Of a DNA stretch of 64,000 bases, positions 16,764-24,770 are shown piece after piece; the first letter of the stretch is position 1, and each line of letters opens with the position of its first letter. The translations under genes were made by a program, and so were the position numbers. The notes under the pieces were generated by a model. The model was not told where the DNA came from and did no database searches. It saw only the letters and a list, made by a program, of their open reading frames with translations. The DNA comes from Jannaschia sp. CCS1 (GTDB lineage: Bacteria; Pseudomonadota; Alphaproteobacteria; Rhodobacterales; Rhodobacteraceae): the NCBI RefSeq assembly GCF_000013565.1, contig NC_007802.1, positions 1,488,001 to 1,552,000 of the forward strand, given 5' to 3'.

Positions 16764-17916
16764 GTTCCTGATTATAGAAGATGAAGCGGAAAAGCGGTCA
16801 TCAATCGAAAATGAGATACGTGCATACTTTGGCGATCCAGGCATCCAGTTTTGCGTTGCTCAGACATTTGCTGAGGCTGCCAAACTAATCTTCGAACGGC
16901 GTTTTGACCTTATTGTAACAGACTTGATGCTACCGCGACGAAAGGGTGATGAGCCGTCCGACTTTTCAGACAATCTTCTAGATTTCTTGAGCAGCAGTTC
17001 TTTAAATTCTAGCGCAGTCGTTGTCGCAATTTCGCAATTTGGTGACTTGATCGAAAGACAAGCTACAAGCTTCAAGCGCCTTGGTATTTTTCTGCTTGAC
17101 TACAATAACCAGTCAGATTGGCGGACGTGTTTGAAAGTCTGCTTGCAACGAGTTGAACACAAACAAACAGTTGATTTTGCCATCATATGTGCTCTTGAAG
17201 AAGAGCGAGTGGGTTTTCGAGAAGTCGAAGGCGATGCGACGTTTGGTGAGCTCTCACGGTACCACGGTTTGGATTGTCGAGACATATCCATCGCAGGTTT
17301 CAATGGAATTTGTGTTGTCCAGCCGCGTATGGGCTTAGTCGACGCTGCTGCAATCTGCTCTCAGATCCTTTCACTGTTTCGCCCCAGACTAATATGCATG
17401 GCAGGCATTTGTGCTGGGTTTGAGGGCGAAGTTGAACTTGGAACCTTATTGGTTTCTGACCCATCTTGGGAACATCAATCTGGAAAATGGAAGGGCGAAG
17501 ATTTCAAGTTGTCGCACTATCAAGAGCCCTTGCAAAACAGCGTTCGAACGATACTCAGCCAGGTCATTGAAGAGGACCCCACCTGCCAGAGTCTGACTTC
17601 CGACCTACCTGAATTATATCGCTCGTTGGAACGAGCAGCTGCAATCATGCCAACAGTCTCGGGTTCTGCGGTAATCGCATCAAGTGATAAGGCAAGTGAA
17701 ATCAGGGAACAGCATCGCAAAGTAGGAGGCCTAGATATGGAAGTTTATGGGCTGTATCGCGCCGCGGCTATTCATTCTGATAGCATAAGCTGCTTTGCGG
17801 CGAAGACCGTCGTTGACCTTGCGAACGAAGCAAAGGGCGATGACCTGCACCATGCAGGTGCAGTTTTTTCTGCTCGTTTCGTCGCAAAGGCAATCCATCG
17901 AATTCTAAGTGATTGA
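16756..17916 (+). CDS. dtcC: Detocs effector DtcC: receiver domain fused to nucleoside-phosphorylase (ATP nucleosidase) domain
   Basis: A 386-residue protein. Residues 1-125 are a receiver domain (IIEDE acidic pocket, phospho-acceptor Asp56 in LIVTDLMLP); residues about 138-386 are a PNP/MTAN-type nucleoside phosphorylase domain with MAGICAGFEGEVELGTLLVSD (215-235), LDMEVYGLYRAA (326-337) and KTVVDLANEAK (350-360). In characterised Detocs systems this domain cleaves ATP to adenine and ribose-5-triphosphate when phosphorylated, stopping phage growth. The receiver's usual Lys appears replaced (FLLDYNN around 112-118). GTG start at 16756 lies within the dtcB end. Confidence 0.88.
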   Translation: MAEFLIIEDEAEKRSSIENEIRAYFGDPGIQFCVAQTFAEAAKLIFERRFDLIVTDLMLPRRKGDEPSDFSDNLLDFLSSSSLNSSAVVVAISQFGDLIERQATSFKRLGIFLLDYNNQSDWRTCLKVCLQRVEHKQTVDFAIICALEEERVGFREVEGDATFGELSRYHGLDCRDISIAGFNGICVVQPRMGLVDAAAICSQILSLFRPRLICMAGICAGFEGEVELGTLLVSDPSWEHQSGKWKGEDFKLSHYQEPLQNSVRTILSQVIEEDPTCQSLTSDLPELYRSLERAAAIMPTVSGSAVIASSDKASEIREQHRKVGGLDMEVYGLYRAAAIHSDSISCFAAKTVVDLANEAKGDDLHHAGAVFSARFVAKAIHRILSD

Positions 17917-18206
17917 CGCAATGGAGTGAATCTAAACACTTAGTCGGTTGCTAAAATGCACTGTCAATGTCCGCTTTGGCGGCTCATAGACTTCTGTGTG
18001 CGACTGCAGCGAAGGTCTGCAGTCCGCCCAACGCAACACTATCGGTAAGAGGGTTACACGCTTGATGCGTGCGTGTTGCCGACAAAATTAGTCGGATGAC
18101 CGCTTGAGATCCGTTGTCACTGTTGTCAGGATTGCCAGAACCTTATTGTCCACTCATCCTCTGAGCCGCTTGCTTTCAAGGTCATTTAACTGCCAAGGAG
18201 GCCACA
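17917..18206. other. non-coding gap after Detocs with stem-loop
   Basis: An 8-bp inverted repeat GACTGCAG/CTGCAGTC with a 7-nt spacer lies at 18002-18024, without a T-run. The preceding TGTCCGCTTTGGCGGCTCA is a member of the dispersed intergenic repeat family. No gene is supported. Confidence 0.4.
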
Positions 18207-19016
18207 GTGATCGATGTTGTCCGGCACGTTTCTGCTGTACTCGTGTTCTTGATCGCAATTGGGGCAAGCGCTGCGCGATCAGACGGGTACTTTGATCTGC
18301 CGCTTGACGATGACCTCAGAGATGAAATCAGAACAATCCTCGATGCCGGGAACGGTCAGATCAGGAGGTGGGATCGACCTCCGACAGTCGTGATCATCTA
18401 TAGGGACGATCGAGCACCAGGCTACGTCTCGGAAGCGATTGAGATTATCGAGAGCGGAAGGGTGAATTTCATCGGATATGGGCCAGTTACTGCTTTCGAC
18501 CTGGACTCCGCGGCGAGCGATATTTTCGGCCAAATCGATCTCGTACCCGATGATGGCGATCTCCTTCTCACTTTGACCGGTGACGATGAAGTGCTGCATA
18601 TACGGGGAGATATTTTTGTTTTTGCACTCGAATTGGACGAGCTACTCCTGTTCGGTGCCCTGACAAGGCTCAATACTAACTTCATGAGACAGATCGCGAG
18701 ATCTCAAAGAGCATCATGCTTTTATAGCGCATGGTCGCGGAACGATCATTTGGCATTTGCAGGTGTCTATATCCCAATCAGTTATCCGGAAGCTCTAGTA
18801 CGTGGGTGTATGTACGAAGAACTCATCCAGAGCATGGGACTCCTCAACGACTCCGTGGGCTCGCAGACTTTTACCCTGAACAACTTGTTGATCAAACCTG
18901 AGAGCAATGCTGCAGATCTTGCTCTATTGGACGCTCTCTACGCCCCAGAAATCGAAACGGGCACATCCGTAGACGAAGTGATCCGATATGTCGAAGATCA
19001 GTTTGAAGCAGAGTAA
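18207..19016 (+). CDS. secreted DUF2927-family protein
   Basis: A 269-residue protein with an N-terminal signal peptide (hydrophobic SAVLVFLIAIGASAARS). The region CMYEELIQSMGLLNDS matches the signature of DUF2927, a family of exported, possibly metallopeptidase-like proteins of unknown function that is common in Rhodobacteraceae. A strong AAGGAGG ribosome-binding site precedes the GTG start at 18207. It lies 290 nt after the Detocs operon in the same direction; there is no sequence reason to consider it part of that system. G+C is intermediate. Confidence 0.72.
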   Translation: MIDVVRHVSAVLVFLIAIGASAARSDGYFDLPLDDDLRDEIRTILDAGNGQIRRWDRPPTVVIIYRDDRAPGYVSEAIEIIESGRVNFIGYGPVTAFDLDSAASDIFGQIDLVPDDGDLLLTLTGDDEVLHIRGDIFVFALELDELLLFGALTRLNTNFMRQIARSQRASCFYSAWSRNDHLAFAGVYIPISYPEALVRGCMYEELIQSMGLLNDSVGSQTFTLNNLLIKPESNAADLALLDALYAPEIETGTSVDEVIRYVEDQFEAE

Positions 19017-19099
19017 CAAGCTTTGGTTGGGGGGGAGGGTGGTTTCCCTAGCGACATCTGTCTCGATTGTATGTCCGCTTTGTATCGCAGAGCCGCCAT

Positions 19100-19124
19100 G
19101 TCACACTATTACTAATAGTGTTAC
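19100..19124. repeat. palindromic site 1 upstream of the solo recombinase
   Basis: GTCACACTAT-TACTA-ATAGTGTTAC: 10-nt arms with one mismatch and a 5-nt centre. Its right arm is identical to that of site 2 at 19208-19233. Confidence 0.6.
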
Positions 19125-19207
19125 GTCGTGCGCTATCGGTTGGAGTAGGGGTGTAACTGAAGTACCCACTGTTTCTAGGGAGAATCTCCGCGCCAATGAT
19201 TCACAGA

Positions 19208-19233
19208 GTAACACTATTCGGGTATAGTGTTAC
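19208..19233. repeat. palindromic site 2 abutting the recombinase start codon
   Basis: GTAACACTAT-TCGGGT-ATAGTGTTAC: perfect 10-bp arms around a 6-nt centre, ending 2 nt before the ATG at 19236. The 10-6-10 layout looks like a tyrosine-recombinase core site (dif-like 11-6-11) but would equally serve as an autoregulatory operator. Confidence 0.6.
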
Positions 19234-19235
19234 AT

Positions 19236-19841
19236 ATGAGTGAAATGCGCCTCTACGACGACCATGGAAACCGCCTCTATCTGAATGCAGATGAGAGGGC
19301 GGCGTTCTTGGCTGCGGCCCGTCAGAGGCCAGCCCGCGACCGCACCCTTTGCGAAACCCTCCATTTCACAGGCTGCCGTCCGTCCGAGCTGATCGAGATC
19401 ACTGCCGCCCGCGTCGATCTATCCGGTGGCACCTTGGCGATTCGGTCGCTGAAGAAGCGACGGAATGGGGCAGGGGAGGTCAGGGTGGTCTTCAGGACGG
19501 TTCCTGTGCCACCTGACTACCTGGACACGCTCAACACGGCCCACGGCATCCGTGAGGCACAGAAATCGCCCAAACGGGCAGGGGAGCCCATCTGGCCGAT
19601 CAGCCGTGTGCATGTTTGGCGGATCGTCAAGGGCGTTATGATCGAGGCGGGCCTCCCCGATGCACCTCAGCGAACGCCAAAGGGTTTACGCCATGGCTAC
19701 GGGATCAATGCAATCGTGAACGGCATTCCGCTCCACATGCTGCAAAAGTGGCTTGGCCACGCGCAGCTTTCCACGACGACGATCTACGCCGATGCCATCG
19801 GCAAGGAAGAGCAGGACCTCGCGTCTAGGATGTGGGGATAG
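19236..19841 (+). CDS. solo tyrosine recombinase (phage-integrase catalytic domain)
   Basis: A 201-residue protein consisting almost only of the catalytic domain of tyrosine recombinases: Arg48 in TGCRPSEL, the second box KGLRHGYG (Arg152; the usual His three residues before it is Lys149), His175 in WLGHAQLSTTT and nucleophile Tyr184 in TTIYADA. There is no N-terminal SAM-like core-binding domain. Small recombinases of this type often precede WGR-domain genes in Rhodobacteraceae plasmids and islands, as here. The ATG at 19236 directly follows the palindrome at 19208-19233, and no ribosome-binding site is evident, so translation may be leaderless or the site may control it. Confidence 0.82.
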   Translation: MSEMRLYDDHGNRLYLNADERAAFLAAARQRPARDRTLCETLHFTGCRPSELIEITAARVDLSGGTLAIRSLKKRRNGAGEVRVVFRTVPVPPDYLDTLNTAHGIREAQKSPKRAGEPIWPISRVHVWRIVKGVMIEAGLPDAPQRTPKGLRHGYGINAIVNGIPLHMLQKWLGHAQLSTTTIYADAIGKEEQDLASRMWG

Positions 19842-19846
19842 GGCGC

Positions 19847-20062
19847 ATGCACCTCAAACGGATCGAACCTGAGGCGAACTTGAACCGCTTCTACCGCATG
19901 GAGATCGTGCCAGGTCTCTTCGGAGACTGGGGCCTGGTCCGCGAATGGGGGCGGAATGGGCGATCCGGCCAGATGCGCACGGATTGGTTTGGCACGGAGA
20001 TTGAGGCCAAAGATGCGAGGTTCAAATTACATATGAAGAAGGCGAAGCGGGGATATGCTTGA
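19847..20062 (+). CDS. WGR-domain protein
   Basis: A 71-residue protein nearly entirely made of a WGR domain: NRFYRMEIVPGLFGDWGLVREWGRNGRSGQ contains the WG-(L/R) and REWGRxG signature. WGR domains bind nucleic acid or other proteins and are found alone next to recombinases in alphaproteobacterial accessory DNA. It starts 5 nt after the recombinase stop, so both are probably one transcript. The domain assignment is firm; the role is unknown. Confidence 0.75.
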   Translation: MHLKRIEPEANLNRFYRMEIVPGLFGDWGLVREWGRNGRSGQMRTDWFGTEIEAKDARFKLHMKKAKRGYA

Positions 20063-20107
20063 AGGCGATAGCTATTCGCCAACAACAATTCTCGCTAAGT
20101 TGAGTGC

Positions 20108-21265
20108 ATGAACATCTCGCAAAAGATCATGGCGATCTACGACATGGCTTATTCAGGCCATAAATGGAGTGACGCTTTGGATGCATTGCTTCATGGCACG
20201 CAGGCAAGGCACATGCTCGTCTACGACACCGGCGACCGACGGGCGATCAGCTATAGCAACCAAGCCGGTGACGCCAATCTTTCGCAAACACCATCGGCCT
20301 TGAGTGACTACAACGCGCTTATCCGTGAGCGGGGCAATTTGAGCTTGGATGCTCAGGGATCGGCTATCATCCACTCTCGGGATCCATTTACACCTGTTTT
20401 GGATCAAGATCTGTGGACAATAGATGAGGCTCATCAGCAACGGCCCGAAATCAAGTTCACGGTCGATAGGCTTAGTGTTTTCAGGAGGTTCTATGTAAAC
20501 CTTTCCGAGGATCCGCAAAGTTTCACTGCTTTGATCACGCTCTATCCTCAACACCTTCAAGGCATTCCCCCCGGCGCAGATCAGCAGCACGTCACATCGC
20601 TTGCTCCGCATCTGGGAAAAGCCATGGAGATCTACCGCACGCTTTACGGCTTGCGGCAGAAATACAATGCCGTATTGGCGGCCCTTGATATGATCACCGT
20701 CCCGATCTGTATCGTCGATGAGAGCGCACGAATTATGCTGCAGAATTCAAGCGCCGAAGATCTGTTTCAATCAAAGGATGGTATCTGGCCAGACCGAGCT
20801 GGCCGCCTCACGTGCAGTTTCGAGGACGATACACGGAAGCTGAAAGGCGCCGTTTCGAGGATGTGCCATACGTCTGTGGGCGAGGGTGATGACAGATCGC
20901 TAGAGATCTCTGCCAAACGCCGGGGCAATGCGTTGCCGCTTACTGCGTTAGCGACGCCCTTGCGCGATGCCGAGATGGAGTTGGAACCAGGCCTGACAGG
21001 GACGCTCCTGACGATCATTGACAGTACGAGAACCAGCTTCGTCAGATATGATCTACTCGCCAACGCCTACGGACTGACGCAGGCCGAATGTCGCCTTCTG
21101 CCCCATGTTATCGGTGGTTTGTCGAACGTTGAATGTGCCGAACGGTTGGGTGTCAGCCCCGAAACGGTGAAAACACAAGTGGCCGCGATTCTGGCAAAAA
21201 CTAGATGCCGAAACCGGATCGCTCTCATCTGGCGGGCGTATTCCTTTTCTCCTCCGATACGCTGA
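20108..21265 (+). CDS. LuxR-type (helix-turn-helix) transcriptional regulator
   Basis: A 385-residue regulator. The C-terminal ~65 residues form a LuxR HTH: LTQAECRLLPHVIGGLSNVECAERLGVSPETVKTQVAAILAKTRC. The N-terminal ~300 residues lack an autoinducer-binding or receiver signature; a central segment (ALDMITVPICIVDESARIMLQNSSAEDLF) looks PAS-like. Homologues of this layout are frequent orphan regulators in Roseobacter genomes. It is immediately upstream of the exported VPLPA-type protein gene, which may be its target; this is inferred from position only. Confidence 0.8.
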   Translation: MNISQKIMAIYDMAYSGHKWSDALDALLHGTQARHMLVYDTGDRRAISYSNQAGDANLSQTPSALSDYNALIRERGNLSLDAQGSAIIHSRDPFTPVLDQDLWTIDEAHQQRPEIKFTVDRLSVFRRFYVNLSEDPQSFTALITLYPQHLQGIPPGADQQHVTSLAPHLGKAMEIYRTLYGLRQKYNAVLAALDMITVPICIVDESARIMLQNSSAEDLFQSKDGIWPDRAGRLTCSFEDDTRKLKGAVSRMCHTSVGEGDDRSLEISAKRRGNALPLTALATPLRDAEMELEPGLTGTLLTIIDSTRTSFVRYDLLANAYGLTQAECRLLPHVIGGLSNVECAERLGVSPETVKTQVAAILAKTRCRNRIALIWRAYSFSPPIR

Positions 21266-21357
21266 CCTCCCCCGACTGGGGGATGACATGTTAAGGTTTC
21301 GCAGGAAAATTTCTTCCATCTTTTTTGGGGGAAGTTTTTTAAATGTTGGAGAATAAT

Positions 21358-23145
21358 ATGCGCAGTACCAAAGCTCTGTCCGTAGTCTTCGTTTGTTTGG
21401 CCAGCGTGGCTGCGGCGGACAGTCCGTTTGTAGTTGGTACTGCAACCGGGGAAGTGTTCTATCGTCCAGTCGATACAGATCCAATTTTCTCGGGCGAACA
21501 AATTGAGATCTCAGGCGCTGAAAACACGATTGGCTCGTATGTTCTCTCGGGCGGGGAAGTGAACACGTTGACTTTCGGTTCAAGTGGACCGGGCATCGAA
21601 AACTCTCCCGATGTTGGTGTCGCGCGACGACCGGGGTCAATTGGTACCTTTACTGTTACCGGAGAAGGAACTGAGTTTAATATGCTCGGCGCTGACGAAG
21701 GTATGGTCATTCAAATCGGACGGCGTGGCGGTGTCGGTACTTTCAACGTCTTGGATGGAGCCTTTCTATCCCTCAATAGCCCAACCAACGTTGCTCCAAT
21801 CAACGCTGTCTCGATCCAACTCGGTCAAGAAGGCGGTACTGGAACGCTCAACGTTGATGATGGCACCGTGAACATTCAATCAACACGAGACGCGTTTCTT
21901 TTCCTTGGTGGGAACATCATCGGCTCCGAACTTCCAGGCGGAGATGCCACGGCGAATTTCTTGAATGGAAGCAGCCTAAACATCATTGCGAATGCGCCCA
22001 TCATCCCATTGGTCGATGATATCTCCGAGGCTTCAATAGTATTAGGGCAGACTGCGGGCGCATCGGCGGAAATGATCGTCGACGCGTCGGACATATTGGT
22101 CCGAGGTGAAGCCGGATACGCAGGGCTGTCGGTTGGTCGTGAAGAAGACTCGTCGGGAACTTTCGAGCTTCGCAACGGTGCAAGCGTGCTGTTGGAGGCA
22201 AACACACTGGGTGTCTCGGCGCCAGGAAGCTACACAGGAGCGTTTTTTGACATTGGCCGAGATGATGGTGCCAATGGACAAGCAACCATTTCGAGTAGCT
22301 CCACTCTGACGATGACGAGTGAGGTGGACGGAGCGTTCATCGGCGTGGGACGGGGAGAGGGCGGCTTTGGGCGCCTGACAGTTGAAGATGGCGGTTCGAT
22401 CACATATGCTTCGCCAAGTAACGACGGCTTCATGGAGATTGGCCAGAACGACCCTAACGCTGCGAACGGTGGTGTCGGGATCATGACCGTCACCGGCGCG
22501 GGGTCAGTAGTGGACTTTGACGGCGAGATCAGCGTCGGAAACGAAATCGGCACCGGGTCGTCGACAGGGCTGCTTACGGTTGCGAACGGCGGCCAACTGT
22601 CGGCGGGTACAATCAATCTGTGGGATGGTGGCTTTCTACTCGGGAATGGCGGCACGATTTCCGGAAATGTGTTCGCACACGCCGGGTCATTTATCGCACC
22701 CGGCGCATCGCCTGGCGTGATGACCATTGATGGAAACCTGTCAATGCTGACGGGGAGTACCTTGGAGTTAGAATTCGCCGGTCCGCAAGTGGGACAATTC
22801 GACGTTCTCAGTGTCCTAGGCGACTTGACCGCAGACGGGCCTTTCAATCTCGTATTTTCTTTCCTTGATGGATACCAACCGGGCGAGATTGAAGCCTTCG
22901 ATATCTTAAATGTTGCGGGTAGTTTTCAGTCGAATTTCTTCGATTTGGCACGAATAGACTTCTTAGGTCTGAACAATGCTTCAGTCGACTTGAGCTTTGG
23001 GCCAAATGGTACTCTGTCAGCTCGTTTTTCCGATGTCGCACCAATTCCACTACCAGCATCGTTTTGGATGCTGGTAGTGAGTCTTGGCACTCTTCGCATT
23101 GTACAGAGAAGACGATTTCTGTCTACTGCGCAGCCGAAGGCATGA
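21358..23145 (+). CDS. secreted repetitive surface protein with VPLPA/PEP-CTERM-like sorting signal
   Basis: A 595-residue exported protein: N-terminal signal peptide (TKALSVVFVCLASVAAA), a long Gly/Thr/Asn-rich region of repeated short beta-strand modules (IGRRGGVGTFNVLDGA, LGQEGGTGTLNVDDG and similar, as in autotransporter-type beta-helices), and a C-terminal PIPLPASFWMLVVSL segment followed by RRR. That tail is the tripartite VPLPA-CTERM type, recognised by exosortase in Rhodobacteraceae for cell-surface anchoring. No exosortase gene is present in the window. The ATG at 21358 (GGAG 5' of it) is preferred over 21343 because it gives a clean signal peptide. Confidence 0.78.
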   Translation: MRSTKALSVVFVCLASVAAADSPFVVGTATGEVFYRPVDTDPIFSGEQIEISGAENTIGSYVLSGGEVNTLTFGSSGPGIENSPDVGVARRPGSIGTFTVTGEGTEFNMLGADEGMVIQIGRRGGVGTFNVLDGAFLSLNSPTNVAPINAVSIQLGQEGGTGTLNVDDGTVNIQSTRDAFLFLGGNIIGSELPGGDATANFLNGSSLNIIANAPIIPLVDDISEASIVLGQTAGASAEMIVDASDILVRGEAGYAGLSVGREEDSSGTFELRNGASVLLEANTLGVSAPGSYTGAFFDIGRDDGANGQATISSSSTLTMTSEVDGAFIGVGRGEGGFGRLTVEDGGSITYASPSNDGFMEIGQNDPNAANGGVGIMTVTGAGSVVDFDGEISVGNEIGTGSSTGLLTVANGGQLSAGTINLWDGGFLLGNGGTISGNVFAHAGSFIAPGASPGVMTIDGNLSMLTGSTLELEFAGPQVGQFDVLSVLGDLTADGPFNLVFSFLDGYQPGEIEAFDILNVAGSFQSNFFDLARIDFLGLNNASVDLSFGPNGTLSARFSDVAPIPLPASFWMLVVSLGTLRIVQRRRFLSTAQPKA

Positions 23146-23161
23146 AAGGGAGAGTATTTGA

Positions 23162-23539
23162 ATGTGTTATGCTAAAACTATGGGTATGGTTGCCCTCATG
23201 ATTTTAGGATCAGATCAAGCTGGCGCACAAGCAACATTCCCTGGTCAAGGCTTCCATGAAATCGAAACTGGGCGTACCATCGTTGTTGGAATGTCTAACG
23301 AGTTGGAAACGACGCACACAAGTGCTGATCCTGAATTCTTATTTTTGGGTACAACTGATAATATCGCGTTCTGCGCACTTTCTAGTGATGATAATTACCG
23401 CCACGGGCAAGCCCAAGGTCAGTTGAGTTGTGCGGTTGAGTTGAGGGCTAACCGTTGGACATTAGTTGCAAGAGGGCACGTTGGTTCTGGTGCTGCTGCC
23501 AGCATTGGATGCCAGGCGATTTGCATGTTGTATCAGTAG
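23162..23539 (+). CDS. small secreted protein of unknown function
   Basis: A 125-residue protein starting 16 nt after the surface protein, probably in the same transcript. A hydrophobic N-terminus (MGMVALMILGSDQAGAQA) suggests a signal peptide cleaved after AGA or AQA. The mature part has four Cys (FCALSS, QLSCAVE, IGCQAICMLYQ), possibly forming disulfides. No family is recognised. GGGAGAG precedes the ATG. Codon use is less G+C rich than in core genes. Confidence 0.55.
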   Translation: MCYAKTMGMVALMILGSDQAGAQATFPGQGFHEIETGRTIVVGMSNELETTHTSADPEFLFLGTTDNIAFCALSSDDNYRHGQAQGQLSCAVELRANRWTLVARGHVGSGAAASIGCQAICMLYQ

Positions 23540-23673
23540 TTTGATTTAGAGAAGCACTTAGCTGCTAATAACATAATACGAATTATAGGTCATATATACT
23601 GACATAAAATCCTTGCCCCTTTTCTTTGCGCTTCCTGGTTGTTGAGTATCTTCCGGCGTGTGAAGTTTCACGC

Positions 23674-24327
23674 ATGAGCTGCTTCAGAAATCTGATGGTT
23701 TTCCTACTTGCCCTGACGCCGGTGCCGTCACTGGCAGATGGGCACAGGATTGTTTTGTCCGAAGACTTTGGCTTGTCCGCTGTGTGTTGGGAAAGCCCGT
23801 ATGAACACGGTTGGGAAGATTTCTCTGATCACTCAACTGTCGCTCAGGCACGGTACGACCTCTGGGTGCTCGATCCGCCACCGCCACCAGCCGTCCGTTT
23901 TTATGAGGAGCCTATTCAGTTTCGCCTAACCGTAGGTGGATGGCCTTGTTACTACGAGTATGGCAACCACCGTTACCGAGGCGCGGGGACTTTGCTTACC
24001 TCCACCGTCCCAACGCGATACATTGAGGTGGATGGCCGCAACTTCCCCTATACGGTCGATCCGAACATCATTGTCCCTATCATCCGACTACTGGTCTCAC
24101 AATGTGAGCAATCGTATCCTCAACCGTGGCCTTTCACTCATCTCTTGCCTATCGGTCGAGACTGCGAACGAGAGGTTTCAGACATACTATTGGTAGAGAC
24201 TACGGCGGTGCAGATTTACCTAGATCCCAATGCACCTGATACCTTCGAGACGGTCGTGTTCGTGCAAGGTGTGCCTTATCTAAATGGCGAGCCATTGGTG
24301 GACCCGGCCGTGATAGGATTGCGTTGA
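23674..24327 (+). CDS. secreted protein of unknown function
   Basis: A 217-residue protein with a signal peptide (NLMVFLLALTPVPSLADG). The mature part includes SAVCWESPYEHGWEDF, a Pro run (DPPPPPAVRF), YYEYGNHRYRGAG and Cys residues that could pair. No domain is recognised. The start at 23674 is chosen because it gives a standard signal peptide; the frame is open further upstream to 23626. It lies at the end of a run of exported genes (21.3-24.3 kb), which suggests a shared surface function, but this is only positional. Confidence 0.55.
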   Translation: MSCFRNLMVFLLALTPVPSLADGHRIVLSEDFGLSAVCWESPYEHGWEDFSDHSTVAQARYDLWVLDPPPPPAVRFYEEPIQFRLTVGGWPCYYEYGNHRYRGAGTLLTSTVPTRYIEVDGRNFPYTVDPNIIVPIIRLLVSQCEQSYPQPWPFTHLLPIGRDCEREVSDILLVETTAVQIYLDPNAPDTFETVVFVQGVPYLNGEPLVDPAVIGLR

Positions 24328-24409
24328 TCGGAGCTCTGGGTGTCGAATTAACATAACGCCCATCTCGGGCATCCATGCTTGTAAAGCGGGACTGTCCGTA
24401 CAATTGCCC

Positions 24410-24640
24410 TTAGTGCTCACGCTTTTTGAGCGTTTCTACGGTTGAGTTTTGAGGCCTCCACCCTGCCGGATTGTCGATCCATTCGCCAATCTCAGACTCC
24501 CGCCAGCCTGCGCCATGAACGCTGATCCGGAGCTGCGCGGGAAAGGTCCCTTCTGCGATTTTGCGGTAGAGGGTGGATCGGGACAGGCCGGTGCGGTCGA
24601 GGACGGTTGTGAGGCGAACGATGCGGTCTGGGTGGGACAT
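24410..24640 (-). CDS. AlpA-family HTH regulator
   Basis: A 76-residue MerR-like/AlpA DNA-binding protein: RIVRLTTVLDRTGLSRSTLYRKIAEGTFPAQLRIS followed by WRESEIGEWIDNPAGW is the standard AlpA pattern. Such proteins regulate excision or mobilization genes of prophages and integrative elements. It lies 130 nt downstream of the traA relaxase gene on the same strand, and is probably part of the mobile module with the integrase at 28.6 kb. Confidence 0.85.
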   Translation of the reverse strand: MSHPDRIVRLTTVLDRTGLSRSTLYRKIAEGTFPAQLRISVHGAGWRESEIGEWIDNPAGWRPQNSTVETLKKREH

Positions 24641-24770
24641 GGGGTGTCTGGCTCCTGCTGGTGGGGTCTGAGGTCTGGTGACCCAAACAGACCAAGCAGT
24701 GACCCTCTCGCAAGAGCGCTCGATCCATCGTAGCGGTGCGGCGTGAACCCGGCGGCAGATCGGACGGGTG

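Noticed and set aside
18207-19016. fourth gene of the Detocs system
   Set aside because: It is an exported DUF2927 protein with its own strong ribosome-binding site, 290 nt and a hairpin away from dtcC; described Detocs systems have three genes.
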